A DNA stretch of 46,500 nucleotides from JAZKSG01 sp964384785. Lineage in GTDB: Archaea > Thermoplasmatota > E2 > DHVEG-1. Numbering within the stretch: position 1 is the stretch's first letter; every line of letters starts with the position of its first letter. Shown here piece by piece: positions 24,919 through 33,491 of this stretch. Both the position numbers and the translations under genes were made by a program. Under the pieces are notes generated by a model. That model ran no database searches and had not been told where the DNA came from. It saw only the letters and a program-made list of their open reading frames with translations. Location: assembly GCA_964384785.1 (NCBI GenBank), contig CAYLLH010000004.1:1-46500 (forward strand), given 5' to 3'.

Positions 24919-25621
24919 ATGAATTCCGTTTCAAAGCCCAAATTTCTTTTCTTCTTTTAATACAAAACATTGCACCCATGATACCAAAAAGTAACGCTAG
25001 AAGTGTTGGAAAATACTCTGGGATCTCATAAAAAAAAGGATCGTTAAACCAGGGAATAAATAACTGATTATTACTTCTTTCTGCCTCCGGTTTTTCCATA
25101 ACAGGTGTGTAATCGATTTGTGCTGAAGCATCTTTTGAGCCTTCTCTATCTCTTACAAAAACGTTTAATCGTGTAAACCATGTTTTGTTAAAAACAAATA
25201 AAAGTCCCATGTCACATCGTTGATCAACTGTTAACTTTTTATGAGAAGGATAAGAACCACATTTTCTAATATTGAGTAATTGTTCGCCATAATTTTGTTC
25301 AAACTCATCTATTCTTTCCCATTTTTCTTCATTTTCATATTGTTTATATAAAAATCTTGCGATGAGTTCATCGTTGTCTTTATCCACGAGTTCAATTGTA
25401 ACTTGAAGAAGATCCCCCCATGAGTTATAATCAGAAATATTAAGATATAATCTGATAGTATCTGTTCTTTGTTCTATTCTTATGTGACCAAACTTTGGGT
25501 TAACGTTTAAAACACCTACTCCAGCTTGTTCAGCACTAACTGGTAAAATAAATAAAGTATTTGAAAGAATTATAAAAATTGATGATAGAATCAATAAAAT
25601 ATTTATTTTTTTATATCCCAA
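24905..25621 (-). CDS. Secreted single-span protein related to the surface family
   Basis: The 238-residue product has a signal peptide (KKINILLILSSIFIILSNTL, cleavage after PVSA), an exodomain with NISDYNSWGDLLQVTIELVD (a weak match to the GWxxIEYxNIS motif of the larger secreted proteins upstream), and a C-terminal FPTLLALLFGIMGAMF anchor with basic tail KRRKE. The EIPEYFPTL segment before the anchor recalls PEF-CTERM sorting signals, but one example is weak evidence. The start is TTG at 25621 with GAGGAGGT about 11 bases upstream. It is coupled to the PAS membrane protein downstream and lies 9 bases from the gene upstream. Confidence 0.65.
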   Translation of the reverse strand: MGYKKINILLILSSIFIILSNTLFILPVSAEQAGVGVLNVNPKFGHIRIEQRTDTIRLYLNISDYNSWGDLLQVTIELVDKDNDELIARFLYKQYENEEKWERIDEFEQNYGEQLLNIRKCGSYPSHKKLTVDQRCDMGLLFVFNKTWFTRLNVFVRDREGSKDASAQIDYTPVMEKPEAERSNNQLFIPWFNDPFFYEIPEYFPTLLALLFGIMGAMFCIKRRKEIWALKRNSYGNG

Positions 25622-25630
25622 TTTGTTTTT

Positions 25631-26998
25631 TTACCTCCTCTTATGTCTAATCTGAGATATAAACATATATATTATTACTGAAATAATTGATATAACTACG
25701 ACACCAGTAATTATATTATTTGAACCAAATGATGCTTTTGATTTTTTAGAGGTTTCTTCTATTTCTTCGTATGGTTCACTAATTGTTATGTGTGTCTGAA
25801 AACTTTTGGTTTTACCTGTATTGGTTTTAAAATCATAATGGATATCTCCAGATTTTCCTTCACGGATTGCTTCAACTCTTACCACAATTTTTTGTTCCTC
25901 TGTTGATGTGGATGTGATATCAAAAGGTGAACTGATTTCTTTACCGTTTTTTATGATTTTTAAAATACGGATGTTTCTTGAGTCGTTTGTCCAGATATCT
26001 AAGTTTATAGTTCCATCACCAGATATATAGGCGTTTAAATCTATTATTTCTCCTTCATACATTTCCACATTTTTCTTATATTGAAAAGAAAGCCCTGTAT
26101 CAAGTATATCTTCAATGAGTTCATAGCCGCTATGACCTACAAAAACATTTAGAGACGGTAAATCAAGTTTAAATGCTGTTTTTAAATAAACCATCGAATC
26201 TGTGTCATCAACAATATATTTGTCAAGGACTTTTGCTGAAACAGTCCCGGTTCTAACTATTCTTTGTGGTTGCCATGACCCAGAATGAAGAGTTAATTCA
26301 TAATTATAATCTTTTTTTGGTGAAAGATGTTCTGTAAAACTATCAAATTCAATGAAATCTACAAAATTTGGGTATTCTGCTTTAATTTCCAAGGGTATAT
26401 TCCCTGTATTTTTTAAGGTAAAAAAATTATTTCCAGAAGCTGTCATTTCAGTAAATGGATCTGCATAAAAATAGATGACATCGCCATGGCTATGAGCTAG
26501 ACCACGAGTTGCTTTTTCTAACCAGAAATTATTGCTGTAGACGAGTTGATTATTTGAATATAATTTAATAGTCCATTTCTCTCGAGAAAATATTTCTTTA
26601 GGGAGAATATCTTTTATTCCAATCTTAAAGCTATAAACAGCCTTATATTTATCACAATTTGAGGTATCAATATAAGTATAATTCTCGTAATTTATCTGAC
26701 TTTTCCAGGGTTCTGCATCATTTTCTGTATAAGTCCATTCATAATAATTACTAGAATTTTTAATAGTAGGTAGACTGTCGCCTTTATGAAGAATAAGTTT
26801 TAGGTTTCTTGGTTTTTGAGAACCCATATCAATATCTATATTATTCCATATACCCGCTACTAGTATCTGGTTTTCATCATGATATTGAGTTTCTTCTCCG
26901 ATAACACTAATATTTAGATCTATATCTTCTTCTGCTAAGATACTACTATTTGGCAATATAATTGCAGAAAATATTATTAAAATTAATATTAATTTCAA
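25631..26998 (-). CDS. Secreted protein with C-terminal membrane anchor
   Basis: The 455-residue product has a signal peptide (LILILIIFSAIILPNSSIL, cleavage before AEEDIDLNIS), a beta-rich extracellular region of unknown function with many aromatic and Asn residues, and a C-terminal anchor (TGVVVISIISVIIYMFI) with basic tail RHKRR. The part near 195-255 (NNFFTLKNTGNIPLEIKAEY) resembles CARDB/Ig-type domains. The start is uncertain: GGAGGTGAT lies 21 bases before the TTG used here but only 3 bases before an in-frame ATT (27017-27019), and translation from there would add NKNQYLK, a better basic signal-peptide head. It is probably first of a three-gene leftward operon. Confidence 0.6.
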   Translation of the reverse strand: MKLILILIIFSAIILPNSSILAEEDIDLNISVIGEETQYHDENQILVAGIWNNIDIDMGSQKPRNLKLILHKGDSLPTIKNSSNYYEWTYTENDAEPWKSQINYENYTYIDTSNCDKYKAVYSFKIGIKDILPKEIFSREKWTIKLYSNNQLVYSNNFWLEKATRGLAHSHGDVIYFYADPFTEMTASGNNFFTLKNTGNIPLEIKAEYPNFVDFIEFDSFTEHLSPKKDYNYELTLHSGSWQPQRIVRTGTVSAKVLDKYIVDDTDSMVYLKTAFKLDLPSLNVFVGHSGYELIEDILDTGLSFQYKKNVEMYEGEIIDLNAYISGDGTINLDIWTNDSRNIRILKIIKNGKEISSPFDITSTSTEEQKIVVRVEAIREGKSGDIHYDFKTNTGKTKSFQTHITISEPYEEIEETSKKSKASFGSNNIITGVVVISIISVIIYMFISQIRHKRR

Positions 26999-26999
26999 A

Positions 27000-27203
27000 T
27001 ATTGATTTTTATTAATCCCATCACCTCCATATTAAATGGAATTTTATCTCTTGCAAATATTATTTTTTGAGCTTGCCCATCCTCTATAAGACTTATTCTT
27101 AGAAGCATATTAAAGTTTTTCTATTAAAAATAGATTATTTTGTAAAAAAAAAAATGTTTTTTTATGTTTTTTTAAAAAAAATGAGTATATTATGTTATTG
27201 ATT
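27000..27203. other. Intergenic region with no gene seen
   Basis: About 200 bases between two leftward genes. The right end near 27020 holds the GGAGGTGATGGG leader of the 455-residue gene. The part at about 27120-27190 has A/T runs likely acting as terminator for the gene on the right. No RNA gene or conserved element is recognised. Confidence 0.4.
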
Positions 27204-28400
27204 TTAATTTGTTCGTAGGTGATAATATACTGTTGAAATATATTCTCCGGGTTCTTGTCCTATTGGGATAAAACATCGGTATTCTACATTGTTTGTTGTT
27301 TTATTTGTACCATTGTTTTCTGCTAGTTGATAGTTAGGCATTCCATCATATCCTCCACCATACAGATAAACGGGATGGTTACTTGTTGCTTTGCTAAAGT
27401 TGTCAAAAGTTGTTCTGTTTCCTCCTCTTAGAGAAACACTTTCATTTGATATAGAGTAACCTGGAAATGAAATATGTATTAAATCTGAAAGATTTGATGA
27501 AAGGCTGTAATTTCCATTTGAACGTGTTACGATAGTTACATTTCCTGATCCGTCTTCATCATTTACTGAATAGTATTCATTTGTTGGTTCACCATATATA
27601 AGAGGGTTTTCTGCACTGAATATTTCTGAGTATTTGTAAGTTCCAAATTCATCAGCTACCCATCCAGTTTTTGGGATACCTGAGTTGTTTTCACCCCAAT
27701 CGGTTACAGTTATGTTGAAATTCCATGACCATGGATTAAATAAAAATGACATGTTTGTGCAGACGCCGTTTGGAGAAGTGGTATCCCAACCATTTTTTGG
27801 ACCAGGTGCATGTCTGAATTGATAGTTTGGGATAAATTCGAAAGTAAGGTTCATTGATTCTGCATCAGCCCAGCTTGTAAAGGAGTTGTTTACAACTGTT
27901 TCGCTATAGTTTGTAAAAGTTATTTCTTCTCTTGGCCAGATCATTTTAAAAGTTCCAGTGTCGTTTGATGTGTTATCGTAAACAAATTTCATATTTAGAT
28001 TTCCTCCTTCTGTATCATTGTAATTGCTGTTTTCATCACCGTGATCATGCCAAGCAGAGATATTTACATACTCAATGTCATCCCATCCTTGGTAACTTGT
28101 TATATTTACAACAAATCTGTATCTAGCTGAATTGTTTATATCTATTTGTTGATTTAAGCGTGATTCCCATCCGTTGCTGTAGTTATAGTATTGGAAGTCA
28201 TAGAATACTATTTGTGGGCGTAATGCTACTACTGATACTGATAGTTGGCTTGTGTTATGCCATGCTTCTGGAATGTTTCCATTGTCTGCTGAGCTGGGTA
28301 GGATAAAATTTTGATAAAAGATGGAGTAAAAATTTAATAATAAGATTATTGTTACAAAAATTGAGAATATTCTGTAGGCTTTTGCTTTTTTCTTTTCCAC
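27204..28400 (-). CDS. Secreted sequon-rich surface protein (family copy A)
   Basis: The 398-residue product has a signal peptide (YRIFSIFVTIILLLNFYSIF, cleavage near SSA) and no C-terminal anchor. Signature motifs shared with the next two secreted proteins are QGWDDIEYVNISAWHDHGD, RHAPGPKNGW, WSWNFNITV, SLRGGNRTTFDNF and the C-terminal EYISTVYYHLRTN. I counted at least 20 N-x-S/T sequons, so it is probably heavily N-glycosylated. Family and function are not recognised; an S-layer or filament-associated role is an inference. The start is GTG with GGATGG 9 bases upstream; the frame is closed by TGA just upstream. Confidence 0.7.
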   Translation of the reverse strand: MEKKKAKAYRIFSIFVTIILLLNFYSIFYQNFILPSSADNGNIPEAWHNTSQLSVSVVALRPQIVFYDFQYYNYSNGWESRLNQQIDINNSARYRFVVNITSYQGWDDIEYVNISAWHDHGDENSNYNDTEGGNLNMKFVYDNTSNDTGTFKMIWPREEITFTNYSETVVNNSFTSWADAESMNLTFEFIPNYQFRHAPGPKNGWDTTSPNGVCTNMSFLFNPWSWNFNITVTDWGENNSGIPKTGWVADEFGTYKYSEIFSAENPLIYGEPTNEYYSVNDEDGSGNVTIVTRSNGNYSLSSNLSDLIHISFPGYSISNESVSLRGGNRTTFDNFSKATSNHPVYLYGGGYDGMPNYQLAENNGTNKTTNNVEYRCFIPIGQEPGEYISTVYYHLRTN

Positions 28401-28635
28401 CTTTCAATACCATCCATTAACCATGCGTTATATTGGCATGATTAATGTTCGCAAATGACGGTATAAAAAGATTACTTGGAAGAAAAACAAAAACAAAAAA
28501 AGTCATAATGACAAAATGACAATATACAAAACGAGTTTTAAATTAAAAAATATAATTTTATATTAAAAAAAAAATAATGTATAATGATAAAAAGAACATT
28601 TATCAGAATAAAGAAAAAAATAATAAAAAAAATTT
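28401..28635 (-). promoter_or_regulatory. Promoter region of family copy A
   Basis: Minus-strand TATA-like tttttatacc at about 28461-28470 would give a leader of about 40 bases that includes aatggatggtattg (about 28404-28417). The remainder (28490-28635) is very A/T-rich and contains no gene. Confidence 0.35.
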
Positions 28636-30162
28636 TTAGCTATGAGTTTGAGTTCTTAAATGATAATAAACATGTGTAGCATATTTACCTGCTATCTGAT
28701 TATCAGGGATTTCACAAGCAAACTCAATAGTATAACTTGGAATATTTAAACTATTAAACGTACTACTTGTATAGTGATCAGGATACTGTTCAACAAGACC
28801 TTTATCAGAATCATCCTCACCAGTATATTTACAGGTACCATTCATCTCATGATCCTGGTAATCGCTTGGAACACCACTATCATCTCCACAACCATATAAC
28901 CATATAGTTTCATCATCGTAATCAGTTGCAAAATTTATGGATTCTGTTCGGTTTCCACCTCTAACATAAATCTGAGTATTATTTATTTGTAAATCATATC
29001 TTTGAGAAGCTGGTAACTCTGTAGGATCAACAATACCTTCTAACACCGCTATATGTTGAAGATCAGATAAGTTAACAGTCATAGAGTAATTGCCATTAGA
29101 ACGTGTTCTCACTGTCACATTCTGAGAGTCACCGTCATTAAAATTATCATTATACCAACTTGAACCATTTGTTGAATGTCGTTCACCAGGCGCACCAAAT
29201 ATGTTAGCATTATCCGCAGAGATAATCTCTGTATAGGAATAAACACCGAATTCATCTATCACCCATGATTTATATCGGTCTATTCCATCTGAATCTTTAT
29301 CTCCATCCCATCTTTCACCTTTGTTCTCAACGGTTATATTAAAATTCCATGACCAAGTATTATTCAATGACTCCCAACAACAAGTTGTTGCATCATATCC
29401 ATCACCCGAAGGCATGCCCTGATTATTAGATACACTATGATTTATCCATTCAGATGTTTCACCAGGACCAGGTGCATAACGGAACTGATAACCAGGTTTA
29501 AAAACAAAAGAGATGTTACGAGTCTCTGTTTGATCCTCGATTCCAAGAGTATCTGTAACATTTATTTCACTAAAATTACCTATAGTTATCTCTGTATTAT
29601 TTCTTGGGTAAGTAAGATTAAAATAAGGTGTTCCACTAGTGTTTTCATAATACATAAAGAAATTACGATTACCACCCATATTATCGCTACGATTATAACC
29701 ATCAGCACCAGTTAAACTTCCATCAGTATCAGCATCTGACCCATTATCATGCCAACCTGAAATATTTATAAATTCTATGTTATCCCAGCCTTGATCACTA
29801 CTAATATTTATTATAAAACGATACCATGTATCGTTATCAACTTCTGTCATGTTGTTTCTTTTTGAAACCCAAGTAGCGGTATCTATATCATCAGTCCATC
29901 CGCCATCAAAATCATCGTCGGTACATTTTTGAAAATCATACCAGAGAATACGTGGTCTTTTACTTTCAACTGTTACATTTAACCAAGAGCTGTTATGCCA
30001 TGCACTATTATTATTTGCGTGGTTTGAATCAGCTGAACCTGTAGATATTAAAGGATTGAAAAAAACACTGTTTGAAGACATATTGGAAAACATCATCAGA
30101 ACTAATAGCGTCACAAATACAACTGACATTATCTTATTTTTTTGTTTCATATATTTATTCAC
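28636..30162 (-). CDS. Secreted sequon-rich surface protein (family copy B)
   Basis: The 508-residue product is homologous to the 398-residue protein downstream: DQGWDNIEFINISGWHDNG, FKPGYQFRYAPGPG, WSWNFNITVENKGERWDGDK, YVRGGNRTESINF and the C-terminal GKYATHVYYHLRTQTHS. It has extra Asp/Gly/Asn-rich insertions (DADTDGSLTGADGYN, GEDDSDKG) that may bind calcium. The signal peptide is near residues 8-43. The predicted start is GTG at 30162, where the TATA spacing fits a leaderless transcript; the in-frame ATG at 30150 is an alternative. Many N-x-S/T sequons are present. Function is unknown; an extracellular surface structure is likely. Confidence 0.7.
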   Translation of the reverse strand: MNKYMKQKNKIMSVVFVTLLVLMMFSNMSSNSVFFNPLISTGSADSNHANNNSAWHNSSWLNVTVESKRPRILWYDFQKCTDDDFDGGWTDDIDTATWVSKRNNMTEVDNDTWYRFIINISSDQGWDNIEFINISGWHDNGSDADTDGSLTGADGYNRSDNMGGNRNFFMYYENTSGTPYFNLTYPRNNTEITIGNFSEINVTDTLGIEDQTETRNISFVFKPGYQFRYAPGPGETSEWINHSVSNNQGMPSGDGYDATTCCWESLNNTWSWNFNITVENKGERWDGDKDSDGIDRYKSWVIDEFGVYSYTEIISADNANIFGAPGERHSTNGSSWYNDNFNDGDSQNVTVRTRSNGNYSMTVNLSDLQHIAVLEGIVDPTELPASQRYDLQINNTQIYVRGGNRTESINFATDYDDETIWLYGCGDDSGVPSDYQDHEMNGTCKYTGEDDSDKGLVEQYPDHYTSSTFNSLNIPSYTIEFACEIPDNQIAGKYATHVYYHLRTQTHS

Positions 30163-30186
30163 ATCCCATCCAGTGAATTTTTTCTG

Positions 30187-30194
30187 AATATAAA
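30187..30194 (-). promoter_or_regulatory. TATA box for family copy B (leaderless)
   Basis: Minus-strand TTTATATT is centred 28 bases before the GTG at 30162, placing the transcript start at the start codon. The sequence just before the GTG is TGGATGGGATG, identical to that before the gene at 9823. Confidence 0.5.
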
Positions 30195-30295
30195 TTGTTG
30201 AGTGCTATTTTTAAAGATATTTAAAGTACTTATATATTTTATTTGCATGTGAATATGCAGGTATTAATGCAACTATCTAAAAAAATACTTAACAT

Positions 30296-33200
30296 TTATT
30301 TGTGTATGATTCTAGAAGCTAAACGTGAAGTATATTTTCCACTATAAGTTCCTATAGGAACATCGACATTAAATTTAAAATTTATACTTTGTTCAACTCC
30401 ATCAGATCTATGATCTCCTGAAGAATTAATTACTTCAATAGCGTTAGTTTCTCCTACACCTGTAAAAGTCTGATCAGTTGATATATCATCATCTAAGTCT
30501 GCTTCAGCTAAAATATCAACATTACCGCCTATAGATATCTCTTGACCTGATGATTTATTAATCAGGTCTTTTTCAAAGTATACATCTATGATGTAGTTAT
30601 AATTTGAGGAGTAGTTAATAGAAATTATATTGGTATCTCCACTATACCCGGGGATAATCGTAACATAAAGTAGTTTATTTTCTTGGCTTATAAAGGTATA
30701 TTTATCAACACCGTATTCTCCCAATGAATAATCATATAAATTTTGCTGATCAGTCACAGTGATATTAAAATTCCAACTGTAGGCATCATCACAGATATTT
30801 TGTGAAGTATTCCATGTCCTATTACTCTCTGCCCAACGAATTTGATTCTTAGGTTTAAAATATATTTTTATTATCCTTGTTGTTGAATTTACAATTGTTT
30901 CTGAACAATCATTTGTTATTATTTCTGCTTCATCATCAGGCCATAACAGTTCATATTCAGCAGTACCTGTTGTGTTTTTATATTGCAGAAACATGTTTAA
31001 ATTTCCGCCATTGGTTTGATTGTAAAAACTGATTTCATTTCCGTTATCAAACCATGAGGTGATATTCAAATATTCAATATTACCCCAGCCGTTTTTATCT
31101 GTTATATTCACTTCAAAATAATATTTTTTATTAATACTTAGTAATCCTGTTTCGTTATTTAGTTTTGAACCTGTTGAATTAGCAATATCAAAACTATTTA
31201 TAACTGGTTCATAGAATGGTTCAGCTTCTGTTGTAAAATAATATGTTTCGTTCGTCCAGCTGGTTCCATCTGAACAATTTATACTCCAAAAATATTTTGT
31301 TGAGTATTCACTAAAATTAGAATTAATTTGAGAGATATTTTGAGAAGAAACACCTGTGTTAATGCTTTTGTTATACCCGAAATCCTGCCAAACCCCAGAG
31401 CTGTTACTTCTCCATGTTACATTACATTCAGAACTGTCTTCATCTGATATAGTTACGTTTAAAACAGGAACCAAACTGATATCTGTACTTTGATTTACAG
31501 GTTGTTCACCATTTATAGATGGAGGATTATTAACAGGTAAATCATAGGTTACATACAATGTTGGTTTGGTGTTAGCTTCACTATAATTTTCAGATACAAT
31601 TTTATCAAAAGTGGGGCTATCTGAAGAGGACGTGGCAGTCATTCCAATCGCCCACCATGTTTGAGAATTATTACAAGCAGCCCATAAATTTTTTACTGCA
31701 TCATCACCAAGATTTATTTGCTGATCAGCACCAATAGTTGGAAAGCCACTTGTAACATAAGAAGTACCATTGAAACAATCCTCAAAAATAGTTTCTGGAT
31801 TTAACGCTGAACTAGGAGAATTCTCCATACTATAAATAGCTCCTGACCCAGTATCATTCTGCACACCCTGATAATAAAAATCAACATCACGAATAACATA
31901 ATCTTGACCCGCAATAGAACTAATATCCCATTCAACATAAGATCTATTCACAACGGTTGTACCACTATAAGTATAATTACACCATTCCAAATAATTTCTA
32001 CTTCTATAATCTGTGTAAGTCTGTGGAGGATCAACATAAGAAACATATCCATCAACTATAGGATTATTATCTGACCAAGTAGCATCAATTACAACAGGAT
32101 AACTACGATTTTCATGATTAAGCCAATTAAATCCTTCTTCTGTAATATTTTTTCTAAGATAATAACTGCCATTATCATTTATAATTTCATATTTTAGACC
32201 ATAATTCTTATCTGATACATTTTTTTCTTCCCACATAACTGGCTCAGGAATAAAAAACAAAAGTTCATCTGTTGAATTGTTATAAAATTTTATTGAGTTG
32301 TTAGTAAAAATATAATATACTCCATGATAATCTAAACCTGTATCCAGATAGGATATATTCATAGGAGAATTTAAAATAAATTCTTCTAAAATTTTGTTAT
32401 TGTAAATAGAGTATCTAAGGTCGATGTTATCGTAAATATCATGGTAAATTATTTTGTTGTCATCGATTTCAAAACTTGGATCTGTTAAATTCCCAAAAGA
32501 TTGATTTATAGGATATGATAAACCCCAACAATTATTTTTTTGGAATTTTACCAATCCAGAATCATCAAAATAAGAAGAAAAAACGTTATCATTATTTTCA
32601 AAAATAAAATCTTCGTAAGTTGAATTTTTAATTTTAGTATTAATTGGTTTAAAACAACTCAAATTTTTATCAAAATAATTAACGGGTTCACTATAAAAAA
32701 CTGCAGTTTTTGTTCCATCATTATTATCTAAAACATCTGAATATTCATTATAGTAATCAACCATGTCAACATCAACAGAAATTTTATAATTTATGTCATA
32801 TATCGAAGAAAATACTTCGAATTTTATTTTATCAAAAAGACCATTAGAATCTGAGTCGAGTATCTTATAATCATCATAAGACATTTTTTTATTATTAGTA
32901 AGATTTATTAAAATAATCTGATCTTCATATCTTACACTTGGTATATCAAACTCAAGAAAAGTATTATTCAAAAAAGTCGAGTTTTTAATAGTAATTATAT
33001 TGCTATAACACTCATCATCTGAAAATATTTCATTTTGTATAATATCAGCAGAGGGTGATTTTGAAGTATTATTTTGATTATTTATTACTGGATCAGAAAT
33101 CTTTTCAACTTCATTATCTACTAGAAGATCTTCAGATGTTATAATAGGAGTTAAAAATACAGAAGTTATTAGGAGAATAAAAAAAACAGATAATAATTTT

Positions 33201-33427
33201 TTTTTCATTTTTTTATTAGAATAATTATTATTTTTTTGATTGTGAACCAATAATTTTGAATTTTCGAAACTTTTGATTTTTTTGGAATGAACATTTTTTA
33301 AAATATATGATTCAATTTTTTCATCATCTGAATTTTTTGAATCAAGAGATTTTGAAAAAATACTTTCTATAATTAGGAGAATACTTAAAGTAAAAATTTT
33401 TCCTAGCAACCCATCCGCTAAATGCAT
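30296..33427 (-). CDS. Multidomain secreted protein: DNRLRE-like, Ig-like and surface-family module
   Basis: The 1043-residue product begins with one hydrophobic helix (IFTLSILLIIESIF), a basic linker, then a standard signal peptide at residues 74-97 (MKKKLLSVFFILLITSVFLT). After an unrecognised region, YPVVIDATWS leads into a DNRLRE-like beta domain at about 455-630 (VVNRSYVEWDIS, LYVTYDL). Next come an Ig/Fn3-like module at about 637-735 (PPSINGEQPVNQSTDIS, TKYFWSINCSDGTSWTN), homologous to the small protein at 10828, and the surface-family module at 740-1043 (NGWGNIEYLNITSWFDNGNE, YSWNFNITVTDQ). The ATG at 33427 fits a TATA box exactly 28 bases upstream; the internal ATG at 33208 would also give a normal secreted protein and has no ribosome-binding site. 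Numerous sequons are present. Confidence 0.72.
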   Translation of the reverse strand: MHLADGLLGKIFTLSILLIIESIFSKSLDSKNSDDEKIESYILKNVHSKKIKSFENSKLLVHNQKNNNYSNKKMKKKLLSVFFILLITSVFLTPIITSEDLLVDNEVEKISDPVINNQNNTSKSPSADIIQNEIFSDDECYSNIITIKNSTFLNNTFLEFDIPSVRYEDQIILINLTNNKKMSYDDYKILDSDSNGLFDKIKFEVFSSIYDINYKISVDVDMVDYYNEYSDVLDNNDGTKTAVFYSEPVNYFDKNLSCFKPINTKIKNSTYEDFIFENNDNVFSSYFDDSGLVKFQKNNCWGLSYPINQSFGNLTDPSFEIDDNKIIYHDIYDNIDLRYSIYNNKILEEFILNSPMNISYLDTGLDYHGVYYIFTNNSIKFYNNSTDELLFFIPEPVMWEEKNVSDKNYGLKYEIINDNGSYYLRKNITEEGFNWLNHENRSYPVVIDATWSDNNPIVDGYVSYVDPPQTYTDYRSRNYLEWCNYTYSGTTVVNRSYVEWDISSIAGQDYVIRDVDFYYQGVQNDTGSGAIYSMENSPSSALNPETIFEDCFNGTSYVTSGFPTIGADQQINLGDDAVKNLWAACNNSQTWWAIGMTATSSSDSPTFDKIVSENYSEANTKPTLYVTYDLPVNNPPSINGEQPVNQSTDISLVPVLNVTISDEDSSECNVTWRSNSSGVWQDFGYNKSINTGVSSQNISQINSNFSEYSTKYFWSINCSDGTSWTNETYYFTTEAEPFYEPVINSFDIANSTGSKLNNETGLLSINKKYYFEVNITDKNGWGNIEYLNITSWFDNGNEISFYNQTNGGNLNMFLQYKNTTGTAEYELLWPDDEAEIITNDCSETIVNSTTRIIKIYFKPKNQIRWAESNRTWNTSQNICDDAYSWNFNITVTDQQNLYDYSLGEYGVDKYTFISQENKLLYVTIIPGYSGDTNIISINYSSNYNYIIDVYFEKDLINKSSGQEISIGGNVDILAEADLDDDISTDQTFTGVGETNAIEVINSSGDHRSDGVEQSINFKFNVDVPIGTYSGKYTSRLASRIIHK

Positions 33428-33450
33428 CCCGTTATAATGTAATAATTAGT

Positions 33451-33460
33451 TATTTTAAAT
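33451..33460 (-). promoter_or_regulatory. TATA box for the 1043-residue secreted protein (leaderless)
   Basis: Minus-strand atttaaaata is centred 28 bases before the ATG at 33427, supporting the upstream start over the internal ATG at 33208. Confidence 0.5.
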
Positions 33461-33491
33461 AGCTTATCCATAAAAAAAATTTTACAAAGGA

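Noticed and set aside
33208..33427. CbiM/NikM transporter gene
   Set aside because: Only the first eight residues resemble CbiM; the remaining helices and His/Asp metal ligands are absent.
28636..33427. Archaeosortase or PGF-CTERM anchored surface proteins
   Set aside because: The large secreted proteins end without a C-terminal hydrophobic anchor; only the 24905 product has a PEF-like end, which is weak.
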